DNA of 64,000 nucleotides. It comes from Lithodes maja. Taxonomy: Eukaryota > Arthropoda > Malacostraca > Decapoda > Lithodidae. Location of the stretch: NCBI GenBank assembly GCA_037953745.1, contig JBAKBP010013161.1:1-64000 (forward strand). Reading direction: 5' to 3'. Below are positions 38,577 through 48,764 of the stretch, one piece after another. The notes beneath the pieces are model-generated. The model saw only the letters and a program-made list of their open reading frames with translations. It was not told the DNA's origin and did not search any database. The stretch's first letter is position 1; each line of letters opens with the position of its first letter. A program made the translations under genes and the position numbers.

Positions 38577-41340
38577 ATGAACGTGGTGAAGGACAAAATA
38601 GTGTTGATGACTTGGGCAGTGATAGCTCAGTCTTATCAGTCTCACTATAGTGAAGATTTAGACGATCTAGACGAAATTCATCAAAGAGACGCGCAATTTG
38701 TTGGATTTGAGCATGACGATGAAAGTGATGATAGTACTGAACGTGATATAGTTGTGCAAGGTGATGAGTGTAGTGAGAGTGAGCGAATGGGACAGCACTA
38801 GGTCGACTGCCAAGTTTAGGTTGAGTGACACGACACCTAGCCCTTCGCCAGCTAAATCCCCATTCAAGATACGTTTTTATAAGAAGCAAGTTCTTGAAAA
38901 GGCGGCCGCGGCAGCCAGGAAAGAGGCCCTAAAACATGGTGAGGGAGCAGTGCGTGAGGGTGCCAGTGAGGCTGAGCGTGAGGGTGAGGTGACCCGCCAT
39001 TGTCTTCCTTATCTACCCACGCCACCCAAGTTGCCCCAGGCGCCCGCCATTCTTCCCCACCACCACCAGCACTGCCTAGGGTTGAGGACCCCCACTTTCG
39101 GCCTATTTACCCCTATTTCCCCCGAGAGGAGACATACTACTACAGAAAAGGGAAAAGGGAGAAAATATGTGAAAAAAGGAGCTACAAGTAGGCGCTCTTT
39201 GTTCGAGGCTCCGCGGCTTCCACCCCTGCCGGTCCAGCCATACGCCCCCCGCAACTTTCCCAGGGTCCACCCCACCTCTCCAGCCTACAACAGAGGTTCC
39301 TGACGATGTATTTGACCTCGCATCCATACCTGCACCTACAGACACTGAACCAGTGCTGCCTACGACTCGTCGTAGGCCAAGGAGCCCCGAACCTCTGCAT
39401 GAAGATGACAGAGCCTCACCTGCCACTCCTTCCCCACCTCGCCGACCTACACGCCGCCCAAGCATCATTCGTTCCCCGCGAGATTATGAGGGGGGGGGGT
39501 CTGAAGATGAAGGGCACCTCACAGATGACTCTGGCCATGATTACCTGGGTCCACCGTCAGGGCAAGATGACGACAACGACGATGACTTTATGGACATCGA
39601 CGACCCTCAACCCAGACGCTTGGCCCAGGGCCGTCGTGCTCCTGCCGCCCTGGCCGCCGGGCTGGGCCTGGGCGCCGTCGCGCTCCTGGCCGCCCTAGGG
39701 TGCGCGCCGCCAAAGTTCGTGGGCGTGCTGCTCCAGCTGCAGCTCCTCGTCAGCGTCGCCAGCAGGACCCATTTTATATTTTCAACTGGCAGGATGTGGC
39801 TGCTGATGAAGTGAATGACCCTGATGTAACCCTTTTGATGAGGTACAGGAGGGTTCAGGAGTTACCCCAAGTTTTCCCACAGGCCCCAATGCTCCACCAC
39901 ATGAGCTTTTTGAGGCATTTTTGATAAGGAGGTTACTGAGTTTGTCATAGAAGAGACAAACAAGCACCACCAAATCCAGGTGAACTTTTTTGGCAAGGTG
40001 ACCAAGGGCCACATGAAGCGGTGGACCCCAGTGACTCATCCCGAGTTCATGGTGTTCCTGGCAATCACCATGCTAATGCCTCGTGTAAAGAAGCACAGGT
40101 TGGCTGACTATTGGATTACCAAAGATCTGATATCCACCCCTGCCTTCGGGAAATACATCTCTCGGGACCGGTACCTCGACATCCTCGGAGCGCTCCATCT
40201 TGTCACCAACACCGACATGCATCTCTCTGACAAGCTGTGGAAGATTAGGACGTTGTACGAGATGATGCGAGAAAGTTTCACGTCATACTTCACGCCCTTC
40301 TGCAACGTCTGTATTGACGAGTCTCTTGTGCTGTTCCGGGGAAAGCTGAGCTTCAGGCAGTACATCCCCTCAAAGAGACATCGCTTTGGTATAAAGTTCT
40401 TTGTGCTGTGCGATTGCCAAACTGGCTATGTCCTGGACTTCCTGGTCTACAGCGGGAAGGAAGGGGACGTGGAAATAGACCCCCTCATTGGCTTTGGCGG
40501 AGCAGTGGTTCAAGCCATGATGAACCGGTACTTCGAGAAGAATCACGTCCTCTACACGGACAACTACTACACGTCCCCCACTCTCTCAAAGTACCTCCAT
40601 CAGCGCAAGACGGGGACTGTAGGCACAGTTAGAGCGAAAAGGAAGGGCATGCCAACTTTCCCTCCTAAAACCAAGAAAGGCGATGTCTTCAAGAAGAAGT
40701 CGGGACCCATTCTGGCTATCCACTGGCACGACCAGCGGAAGGTCAACCTCCTGAGCACCGTCCACAAGGGGGAAATGGTTGAGACTGGCAAGGTGGATCG
40801 CCGCACCCAAGTCAGGGTGACCAAGCCTGATGCTGTAATGGATTACAACATAAATATGAGGCTGGTGGACAAGTCCGACATGCAGATAGGCTTCATCGAC
40901 TGTCTGCGTACCTCGTGCAGATGGTACAAAAAGTTCTCTTTCTGCACATGGTGGACATGTCAATGCTGAATGCCTACAATATCTACAGGCTTCGGAATCC
41001 GCGCACACCCAGGAAGTTCAGTAGCCTGCGGAGGTTCCAAAAACAGGTGTTGGTGGAGCTCCTGGACAGGTATGCTACGCCACAGAGGGCAGTGGCACAA
41101 CCTGGGCGCCCCGTTCAGGACCGCATGCAGTGTGCACAGTATCTAAATGTGCACAAGCTCGGTTACCTGCCTCTGGAACGAGATGGAGTCACCATTAGCA
41201 GAAGGCGGTGCCATGTCTGCTGGAACAGCCAGGTGAGGCCGAGGAAGCAGAAAAAGACCACCATGCAGTGTGTGGAGTGCCAGGTGTCACTATGTGCTAT
41301 ACCGTGCTTTGCTGAATACCACACCAAGCAGGAGTACTAA
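38577..41340 (+). pseudogene. piggyBac transposase (PGBD-type), frameshifted
   Basis: Product would cut and paste TTAA-flanked DNA. Frames in order: an acidic N-terminal region (SEDLDDLDEIHQRDAQF, 38577-38801), a proline/serine-rich linker spread over several frames (38752-39814), FNWQDVAADEVNDPD and QELPQVFPQAP (to 39924), then the main DDE frame 39980-40969. There VCIDESLVLFRGKLSFRQ and VLYTDNYYTSP give two catalytic aspartates and MRLVDKSDMQ supplies the third region. A one-base shift near 40933 leads to 40915-41340: FLHMVDMSMLNAYNIYRL and a C-terminal cysteine-rich domain (CHVCWN, CVECQVSLCAIPCFAEYH). At least four frameshifts make it inactive, but all domains are present, so decay is moderate. 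Confidence 0.88.
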
Positions 41341-41509
41341 CTAATAATCATAGTGAAAGTACCAAAGACTGACAATATGTATGTATATAGGCAACAAGTG
41401 GAAATAAAACAATGTATTGTGATAAAAAAGTCGTGTATTATGAAAACATATATAAATAAGTGAAAAAGACACAATAAATTGTATATAAAACATTTACAAA
41501 GCATATAAC

Positions 41510-42180
41510 TAAGTGAAAGTGACATGACATAATATTAGATGGCCAAAGTATAATAAACACCTGTGATAACGAATAATCAGTGCCTAATAAAACAATAACT
41601 TACCTCAATTACTAATAAAATTTACCCTATCAAGTGAAAATGAGCATTATCAGTGACAGTGACACTCTCAAGCATATTTACCAAAGTGAAAGTGACACAC
41701 GAAGTAATATTAGATGGCCAAAGTATAATAAACACCTGTGATAACGAATAATCACTGCCTAATATAACAATAACCTACCTCAATTACTAATAAAATGTAC
41801 CGTATCAAGTGAAAATGACCATTATCAGTGACAGTGACACTCTCAAGCATATTTACCAAAGTGAAAGTGACACACGAAGTAATATTAGATGGCCAAAGTA
41901 TAATAAACACCTGTGATAACGAATAATCACTGCCTAATATAACTATAACCTACCTCAATTACGAATAAAATGTACCGTATCAAGTGAAAATGAGCATTAT
42001 CAGTGACAGTGACACTCTCTCAAGCATATTTACCAAAGTGAAAGTGACACACAAACTAATATTAGATGGCCAAAGTATAATAAACACCTGTGATAACGAA
42101 TAATCGGTGCGTAATATAACAATAACCAACCTCAATTACTCATAAAAACTACGGTATCGAGTGAAAATGTGAAATATTAG
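41510..42180 (+). repeat. Subterminal tandem array, four ~175-bp units
   Basis: AGATGGCCAAAGTATAATAA recurs at about 41537, 41712, 41887 and 42064 (spacing 175, 175, 177). Units also share GACAGTGACACTCTC and AAGTGAAAGTGACA. The array lies inside the piggyBac element, 3' of the transposase. Confidence 0.9.
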
Positions 42181-43159
42181 TGACAATGATAGCCTAATAC
42201 ACATATTTTATATAATTGGACTCCAAATAACTATAATAACATCACTATCAATAAATAAAATCGCCTCCGGGAGGTAAAAACTCTGGCGCGACGAGTGGCT
42301 AAGTGCGCAGTAGGTTAGCCAAGCCGGGGCCTGGGCCAAGGCGACGCATCCGAACGCGGGAAGATTTTCCCGCATAAAAATCACTCCACTTCCCGCGCTC
42401 GCCATTATGCAATCACTTGGGCTAGAGACCTGTACTCAACGGCATTCTACACATGAAGGTTTGTGCAACATTTTTTTTGTTTTTTATAACTTTGTGTCAT
42501 GTATTTCAGGAGTAACAGGTGAATCAACATGGACCAAAATTCCTCAAAACCCCCGGTCACAGAGTACAGTCACGATCTACCCTAGCCGGGCTTGGAGGGT
42601 TAATAGGCTGGCTGGAAGGCTAAGAATTAAATATTTTTTTTTTAACCTGAAGAAAGTAACTATTGCATTTATATAACATCCAGTTCAGTCTAAGAATAGT
42701 GTAATCTGTATAATTGGGGCTGAAAATTTGACTTTGATGCTCTGAGGAATTTGCCTATAAAATAAGATACCATGGCTGACTCTTCCCAAATGCTAGAAAT
42801 ATTAGCTTTATTTCTCTAGTACAGTAACCGTTATCTGAAAGTAAATTTTTGGGCAGATTATTGTAGATTAACATAAACTCTAATTGGTCATTTGGGATAT
42901 ATAGCTGGATTTAAGAGAGGATTGAAAAATAGTTTAAATTTTACGGTATATATCCTTAATATACTTTGAATCGGAAGGTTACATTTTTGTTATTTTTGCT
43001 TATGGCTCAAACTTGGTTATAGTTTATGAGAAGAGTAGTTATTAATACAGTACTGCACCTATATATGGTAATAAGGATTATCTTTTATGTTACTAGGGAA
43101 GACTGATGGAGATAATGATGCCTTGGTCTATAGTACAGTATGAAAGTTAGATTTTAGTT

Positions 43160-43320
43160 ATAGGTATAATCAATAGGCTTTTAGTTCATAGTTTTATAGA
43201 ATTACTACTACATTAGGTATAATTAATAGGCTTTTAGTTAGTTCATAGTTTTATTGAATGATTAGTACAATTGGTATAGGTTTAGTTCATACATAGTTTT
43301 ATAAAATTATTACTAAATTT
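43160..43320. repeat. Minisatellite, three ~55-bp units
   Basis: Units share TTTTAGTTCATAGTTTTAT and GGTATAATTAATAGG-like parts. Confidence 0.6.
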
Positions 43321-43769
43321 GTAAAGGGCTTATTTGTTATATTTTTGATTTATGTATTTATTTGTCTGTTTAACATGGAGCTAACAATGTCACTAACCCA
43401 TGGTGTATTAATCCTTTTGGAATGCAATATATTTGTCCATATTTTGGCTTTGACAAATTTGAGCAGTTTAAGAGGGACCTTGGAGAGTCTCAAGGGCAAT
43501 GACTAGATCAACCTTCTAACTCTCACAGCCCCTACCTAAGCTGAATAAAATATCCATTAGCCAGAATAAAGTTAGTAATTGTATACTGAAAGTTAAAGGT
43601 GCAAGTTCTGTTTGTATAGATGATTAAAGTTTACTTTTTTGAGATTCAGTTATAGATGATGCATAATTATTGTGATTGAGTTTTAATATTGACAAGTTGA
43701 GTTTAATAGAAAGAAATTAATAACAAAAATTGAAAAGTAAAATTATAAAAAAATATGATTGAATATGAT

Positions 43770-44190
43770 TGAAAAATATTGAAAACATATTGCTTTGAAA
43801 TTAAAGTAATTAAATCTATACTCTGGTACATACCCCATAGTTTGGGTTTGCCGACTTGAGAGAGCCCACACAGGGAGTTTAACATTAAATAAATATATTT
43901 TTGGAATATTTGAGCATTTATCCAAAGACTGAAAAATTAAAGTAATGAAATTGGGTGTTTACATACTCCGGCACATACCCCATAGCTGGGGTTGGCAGAC
44001 TTGAGACAGAGCCCAAATGGAAATTAAAATTTAATTAAATCTTAGTCTTTGTCAAAATACTTTGCAATTAAAGTAATGAATTTGGGAATTTGTATATACT
44101 CTGGCACATACCCCATAGGTGGGGTTGGCCAACTTGAGACAGCGCAGGAAAAATTCTATCTATATACTCTGGCCCAATCCCAATTGTCCT
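43770..44190. repeat. Three ~140-bp tandem units
   Basis: Each unit has an AATTAAAGTAAT(G)AA segment, then TACTC(T/C)GGCACATACCCCATAG, a short stem (CCCCATAG-TGGGGTTGG) and GACTTGAGA(C)AG. Confidence 0.75.
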
Positions 44191-45449
44191 AGAAAATAAA
44201 CATAAAATAGAAGTACTAGAAATTTTGTGATATTTAAAAGTTGTCATTTTTCTATTAAGCCTACTCAAAGTTGTCTTTATTAATACTGGATATAGAAGCT
44301 ATGCATATTTTTTTACAACTGCATAATACAGTTATGAAATCTTTAATGGAATGATGGTTTAGAATGTGCATTGTTTTGTATATGTTTGAAGACTAATTAA
44401 GTATTGATTTATGAAGGCAATGTAATTCCCTCTGAAAATATAAGGCCTGGTATATTTAAGAGGAAAATTATATATGCTTTCAAAATTATTCAGTTTTTAC
44501 CACTACACTCCTTGCTCAAGAGCTGGGGTAGGGTGGGTGTCCTGATGATCGGGGACTTACAAATCAATACTTAAAATAATTTTTAATAAATATACAAAAA
44601 TTAAAATATATGAAGTAGATATTATTGTACTCTATATACTTTAGTAGATGTTGTCAAGGACTGTCTACTTGACATCACTAAAAGTTTGCACATTCTAAAA
44701 TTTATTCTGTCGAGATGCTCTTTAGCCATAAATAAGTACATGCTATGAAATCTATTGAACCTATTGGAGAAAAAGTAATTTAGGGTACAGCATAAGATTT
44801 GTATGCAGTGTCATAAGATTTGTATGCAGTATTTTAATGAGTTATATTAATAGAAAATGACTACTGAAATCTAAGTTTGAGATTAAATATTTATGGAAAT
44901 GTACTTGTGCATTTCGATATATATTAATGTCCCTTGATTTTTGTTTATTTATATTGCAAAGAAAATGGACTGCTTACAAATTTGGTTCTGTATTTTAATA
45001 TATGATAGGCCAACCTTCTTGAAACTCTAAAAGGCTAGAAGAAATGGGCTGAAAGTTTTGTATCCTATTCCCTGGCTTACTCTTCCCAAATTATGAAAAT
45101 CCCATGCTTGATTCCTGTTTATTGATGTTAATGGTTAAGAATATTGGGCAATTATAAAAGACTATTCTATTATAATTAAGCCAGATATCTTTGCCACTAA
45201 GATTAATAATGGGTAATCACTTAATGTGAGATTTCTTGGGAAGAGTTGACCAGGAAATAGGTGTGATAATAGTTTATTTACTTTAGCCTTTTTAGTTAAC
45301 CCATTGAAGAATATGAATCACTAAGTTAATTTTGGTTACCTGACTATTATATGCAGCTTAGGAAGAATTGAGCAATGAGAGGGTTAATAGTAATGTATTA
45401 ACCCTTGAGATTGATCTGGTACTTCCTAAGCTGAATATAATTGAATGCT

Positions 45450-45815
45450 AGCCAATATTCCCAAAGTGCATCATATTTGAATTGGTTTAGAATTTTGGCC
45501 TTTATATATTTACTGCTATTACTGAAAGTAATATATGACTGATAAATATATATGATAAATATGACTAAGTTAATTCTGGATATTTGATTATTTTATGTTT
45601 CTTTAGAATTATTTTGGCATTTATGCTCTTATTATTCCTAAAGTGCATAGAATTTGTCTTAGCCAGCATGACTTGTTAATTCTGGCTATTGGATGATTTT
45701 ATTAAGCTTTGGAAGGATCTGGGACTAATTGAGTTTTATACTTTATTATTCCTAGAGGTTTTCCTGAAGTGCATAAAATTTCTCCTTAGTCAGCATGACT
45801 TATTCTTTTATGAGA
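45450..45815. repeat. Degenerate ~120-bp tandem repeat
   Basis: AAAGTGCAT-(A)A-ATTT followed by CTTAG-CAGCATGACTT recurs at about 45456 (partial), 45638 and 45762. Confidence 0.55.
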
Positions 45816-46063
45816 GGGTTAAAGGTTCATGATTCCATTGGTGTACTTATTTTTGCTTAAGAGTGTAGTGTATCGTGTAAGCAATGGTTTGGCTGCATAT
45901 ATGTAGGTTTAAAACTTTATATCTTTGGTTTGCATATGTAAATGTTGGTTTGTCTATCACGGACTGAAAAAATCTGCCAAAAATACCTTAAAGATTTAAA
46001 AATAGCTGGTCAATTTAAAGTATTTACATCGGTACAAATACATTATTTTACTGTGCATATGCC

Positions 46064-46144
46064 ATTTATGAAAATAATTTCTTTGCATGTTAAGTGAAAA
46101 TATCACTTAACATGCAAAGAAAGTAATTAGTATTTTCATAAATA
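46064..46144. ncRNA. Pre-miRNA-like hairpin (candidate)
   Basis: A 19-bp perfect stem (TTTCTTTGCATGTTAAGTG with its complement) closes a 7-base loop at 46097-46103, and the pairing continues outwards through ATTTATGAAAATA/TATTTTCATAAAT with a small internal loop. Size (~80 nt), terminal loop and stem fit a miRNA precursor. A MITE-like palindrome is the alternative. No expression evidence is available. Confidence 0.4.
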
Positions 46145-46317
46145 ACATTCATAATAAAAGTAATAAATTTGTTACTGTATACAGATATTTTACTAAGATT
46201 TGTTTAGCGACTTTATAAATCATTAAAAGTTTCTTTGGCTGTTATGTGATAGTTGACCATATTTATATACTGCACACTCAAGATATAAAGTTTAGTAACC
46301 TAGAATGAACAGTGACA

Positions 46318-46555
46318 ACCAAAGATCATTATGAACTCTGGATATGTTCAACCATCATTACTAAAAGAGCTTAACCAAAGTATATGGTAGCCAAGTTCTT
46401 TTGAGTGATGTGGTTGAATGTTCTAGAATCAAAGATGATTATGAAATTTGGATATGTTCAACCATACTTACTTACTGAATGAGGTAAACCAAAGTGTACC
46501 TATTTATGGTAGGCAAGTTCTTTTAAGTAATGTGGTTGAATGTTCTAGAAGCATA
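46318..46555. repeat. Tandem duplication, ~120-bp unit
   Basis: Units share AAAGAT-ATTATGAA, GGATATGTTCAACCAT, CTTACT(A)AA and GTGATGTGGTTGAATGTTCT. Within each unit GTTCAACCA and TGGTTGAA are inverted, so each can fold. Confidence 0.75.
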
Positions 46556-46997
46556 ATGATAAAGTTCAGAGCCTTCATTATTTGTCTGGTCTTAAAGTCT
46601 TAAGATTGCAAGTAACGTTTCTCTGAATGAGTCTTTGTTGTTTTAATTTCATTCTGGTTGCATAAGTGGTCTTATGGCTTTAGTGCATTTGAAACTTAAC
46701 CTCTCGCTAGCCAATGCTTGTGATTGGTTCCATAAATCTTTCATAACTTTGATTTTGGCTAATATCACAATATTTTAGTCTGTTTAATAAAATATTGTGA
46801 AGTTTCCAGAAACAAAGTTTAAACTACTGAAAGGGTTATGGGACCAAGAGCAAGCTCTAGTCAGTGTGAGGTAAAGTTTCAAATGCACATAGTTTTTGGT
46901 GAAAAATGGAAGGGTATGAATCAGCCTATCCTTAATAGAAATTTTTCAAATGGCCCAAATGTTGGGAGGCCACCCCCTAGACTTTATCACTGAAAAT

Positions 46998-47510
46998 CCC
47001 CAGAATGTTTCTAAGTCCAGGGCTGGACTTATATTAATTCTGGGGGTTTGGACTTAGGAAAAATTTTCCAAGTTCCAGACTGGTCAAGACCAGTCAGGGA
47101 CTTGGGAAATTTCTGCCAAGTCCAAACGAATGAAATTTTTCAGTCTAGTGGAACTTAGAAAACAAATTCAGTGGTGTAAACTTGAGAATATTTCACAAGT
47201 CCAGTTCTGATTATCATCAGACTGGACTTTTGAAATGTTCCCAAGTTTACACCACTGAAATTTTTATAAGTTTCACTAGACTTTGAAAAATTTCAGTCTT
47301 TGCCACTTTGCACAATTTTGCTGAACATATCTGAATTGTGGACTTGTAACAAAATTCCTAAGTCCAAACCAATGCAATTTTTTCCTGAGTCCAGTCTATG
47401 ACTGGAAAACTTTGAAAATATTTGGTGGTTTGGCCTTTGGAAAATTGTGCATGTCCACAGTTCTGATATGTTCGGAGCTCTGACTGGCAAACTTTTGCAG
47501 TGACAAAGCT
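46998..47510. ncRNA. Cluster of four long hairpins (candidate hpRNA locus)
   Basis: Four adjacent inverted repeats: 46998-47045 (arms ~22 nt), 47046-47127 (arms ~40 nt, two-base loop), 47131-47297 (arms ~80 nt) and about 47300-47510 (arms ~100 nt, more mismatched). All four carry AAGTCCA or its complement, so they look like descendants of one unit. A transcript would form a chain of double-stranded stems, the layout of hairpin-RNA loci that feed endogenous siRNAs in insects. Function is inferred from structure only. Confidence 0.45.
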
Positions 47511-47532
47511 AACTGAATTCTAAATTACATTC

Positions 47533-47533
<1 letters not shown>

Positions 47534-47566
<33 letters not shown>

Positions 47567-47571
47567 ATACT
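47534..47571. repeat. T homopolymer
   Basis: 38 consecutive T, about 25 bp after the last hairpin; it could be the A-tail of a minus-strand retroposon, but no body was recognised. Confidence 0.7.
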
Positions 47572-48764
47572 CTGAATATCAGAGTCCAGCCTTTGGTATG
47601 AACCTAAGGTGAACTGTATCATATTACATGTATTATAATAAAACAATAAAGATATGGTATTCAAAACTTTTACTTTATTTCCAAATATTACATGACTTAT
47701 TTGTGATAGAATTACTTAAGTCTTCAAGCACCTTTCAATGCACTACTTGAGTTACTATAAGTACTAGTTCCATCACTTACAAACATTAGGCTTTGGGATT
47801 ATCAACAACTAAAGTATGCCGTTTTAAATAGATACTTTATAAAGCAGCATTGACTAAAGTCATTGGACATTATAAAATTAAAATTTAAAACTTCCAAAGA
47901 CAATAAGGGAAATATAACTTTGGAAACAAAACTGTTACTAAAAGATTGTACTGTAATTTCTTTGGGTACTGGATATTTTTTAAGTGACTATGTTTTATGA
48001 ATTATTATTATAATGAACAACTATTATAAAACTTTAAAACTTATTGTCACTAATAAAATTGACTTGGTATACTTACGTTTCTCAATAAACCTTGTAATAT
48101 TTGGCTTTGCCAAATTATATTTATAATTAAAACTTTCAAAATAAACAAACCAAAACTTGGACTACACAAGATAGACTCAAAGGAACTAATCAAAATAACT
48201 TATAAAATTCCAAACTTCATGGATACAATGGTCAACTGGTTCAAGCATATAAATAATCATGGACTTGACAAGAATATAAATGTCTGAGTGGCTTAGAGAC
48301 TAGCATCAGAGTACATGTACCAATAATATGGACTCTCTCATTAAACTGAGTAAAGATTATTAAAAGTATAAATAAAAGTGAATGTGCCTGAGCATATACT
48401 GATAGTTAATTATACAAATAAAAGAAGGCATCAATTATTGGTACTGAGAAATACAACATAGTAAGGACCTAAGTAAATATGCCATACCTATTTTGCTAAG
48501 CAATGTTTCATCAATAAATACAAATTTCAAACTAAGCAAACCAAAACTGGGACAAAGTCAAAATAACTAGTCAAAATTGCTATGTGGAAACAAATCTATT
48601 ATATAGCCTATCATTCATCAGACAAATATTACCATAATCAAAACCAATTATAATGTCAAACTTGCACAATAAACAAACAAACTATAAAGACAAAAGAACT
48701 TATCAACATTGTAGAAACTATGCTTGAGCAACAAAATTAAAGGGAAATCAAGCATCAACAAACT

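Larger units (their letters stand above)
38311..42603 (+). mobile_element. piggyBac transposon
   Basis: 4.3-kb element between TTAA 38311-38314 and TTAA 42600-42603. Ends read inwards TTAACCCTTCAACCCCGGG and TTAACCCTCCAAGCCCGGC, similar terminal repeats. It carries a decayed transposase gene (about 38577-41340) and a 175-bp tandem array on the 3' side. The right end resembles that of MITE family 1. Confidence 0.9.
42604..48764. other. AT-rich non-coding region with hairpins and local duplications
   Basis: No frame resembling a protein. The region is rich in local structure, given as separate entries. CTACCTAAGCTGAATAAAA (43535) and CTTCCTAAGCTGAATATAA (45422) repeat a motif found at 24.9, 36.0 and 38.25 kb. 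Near its right end three inverted, diverged copies of the TTTGGTTTG-TTGCAAGTTT repeat lie at about 48160, 48535 and 48660. Confidence 0.55.

Noticed and set aside
39009..39468. Minus-strand frames over the piggyBac N-terminal region
   Set aside because: Antisense to the proline-rich linker of the transposase, GC-rich and without motifs.
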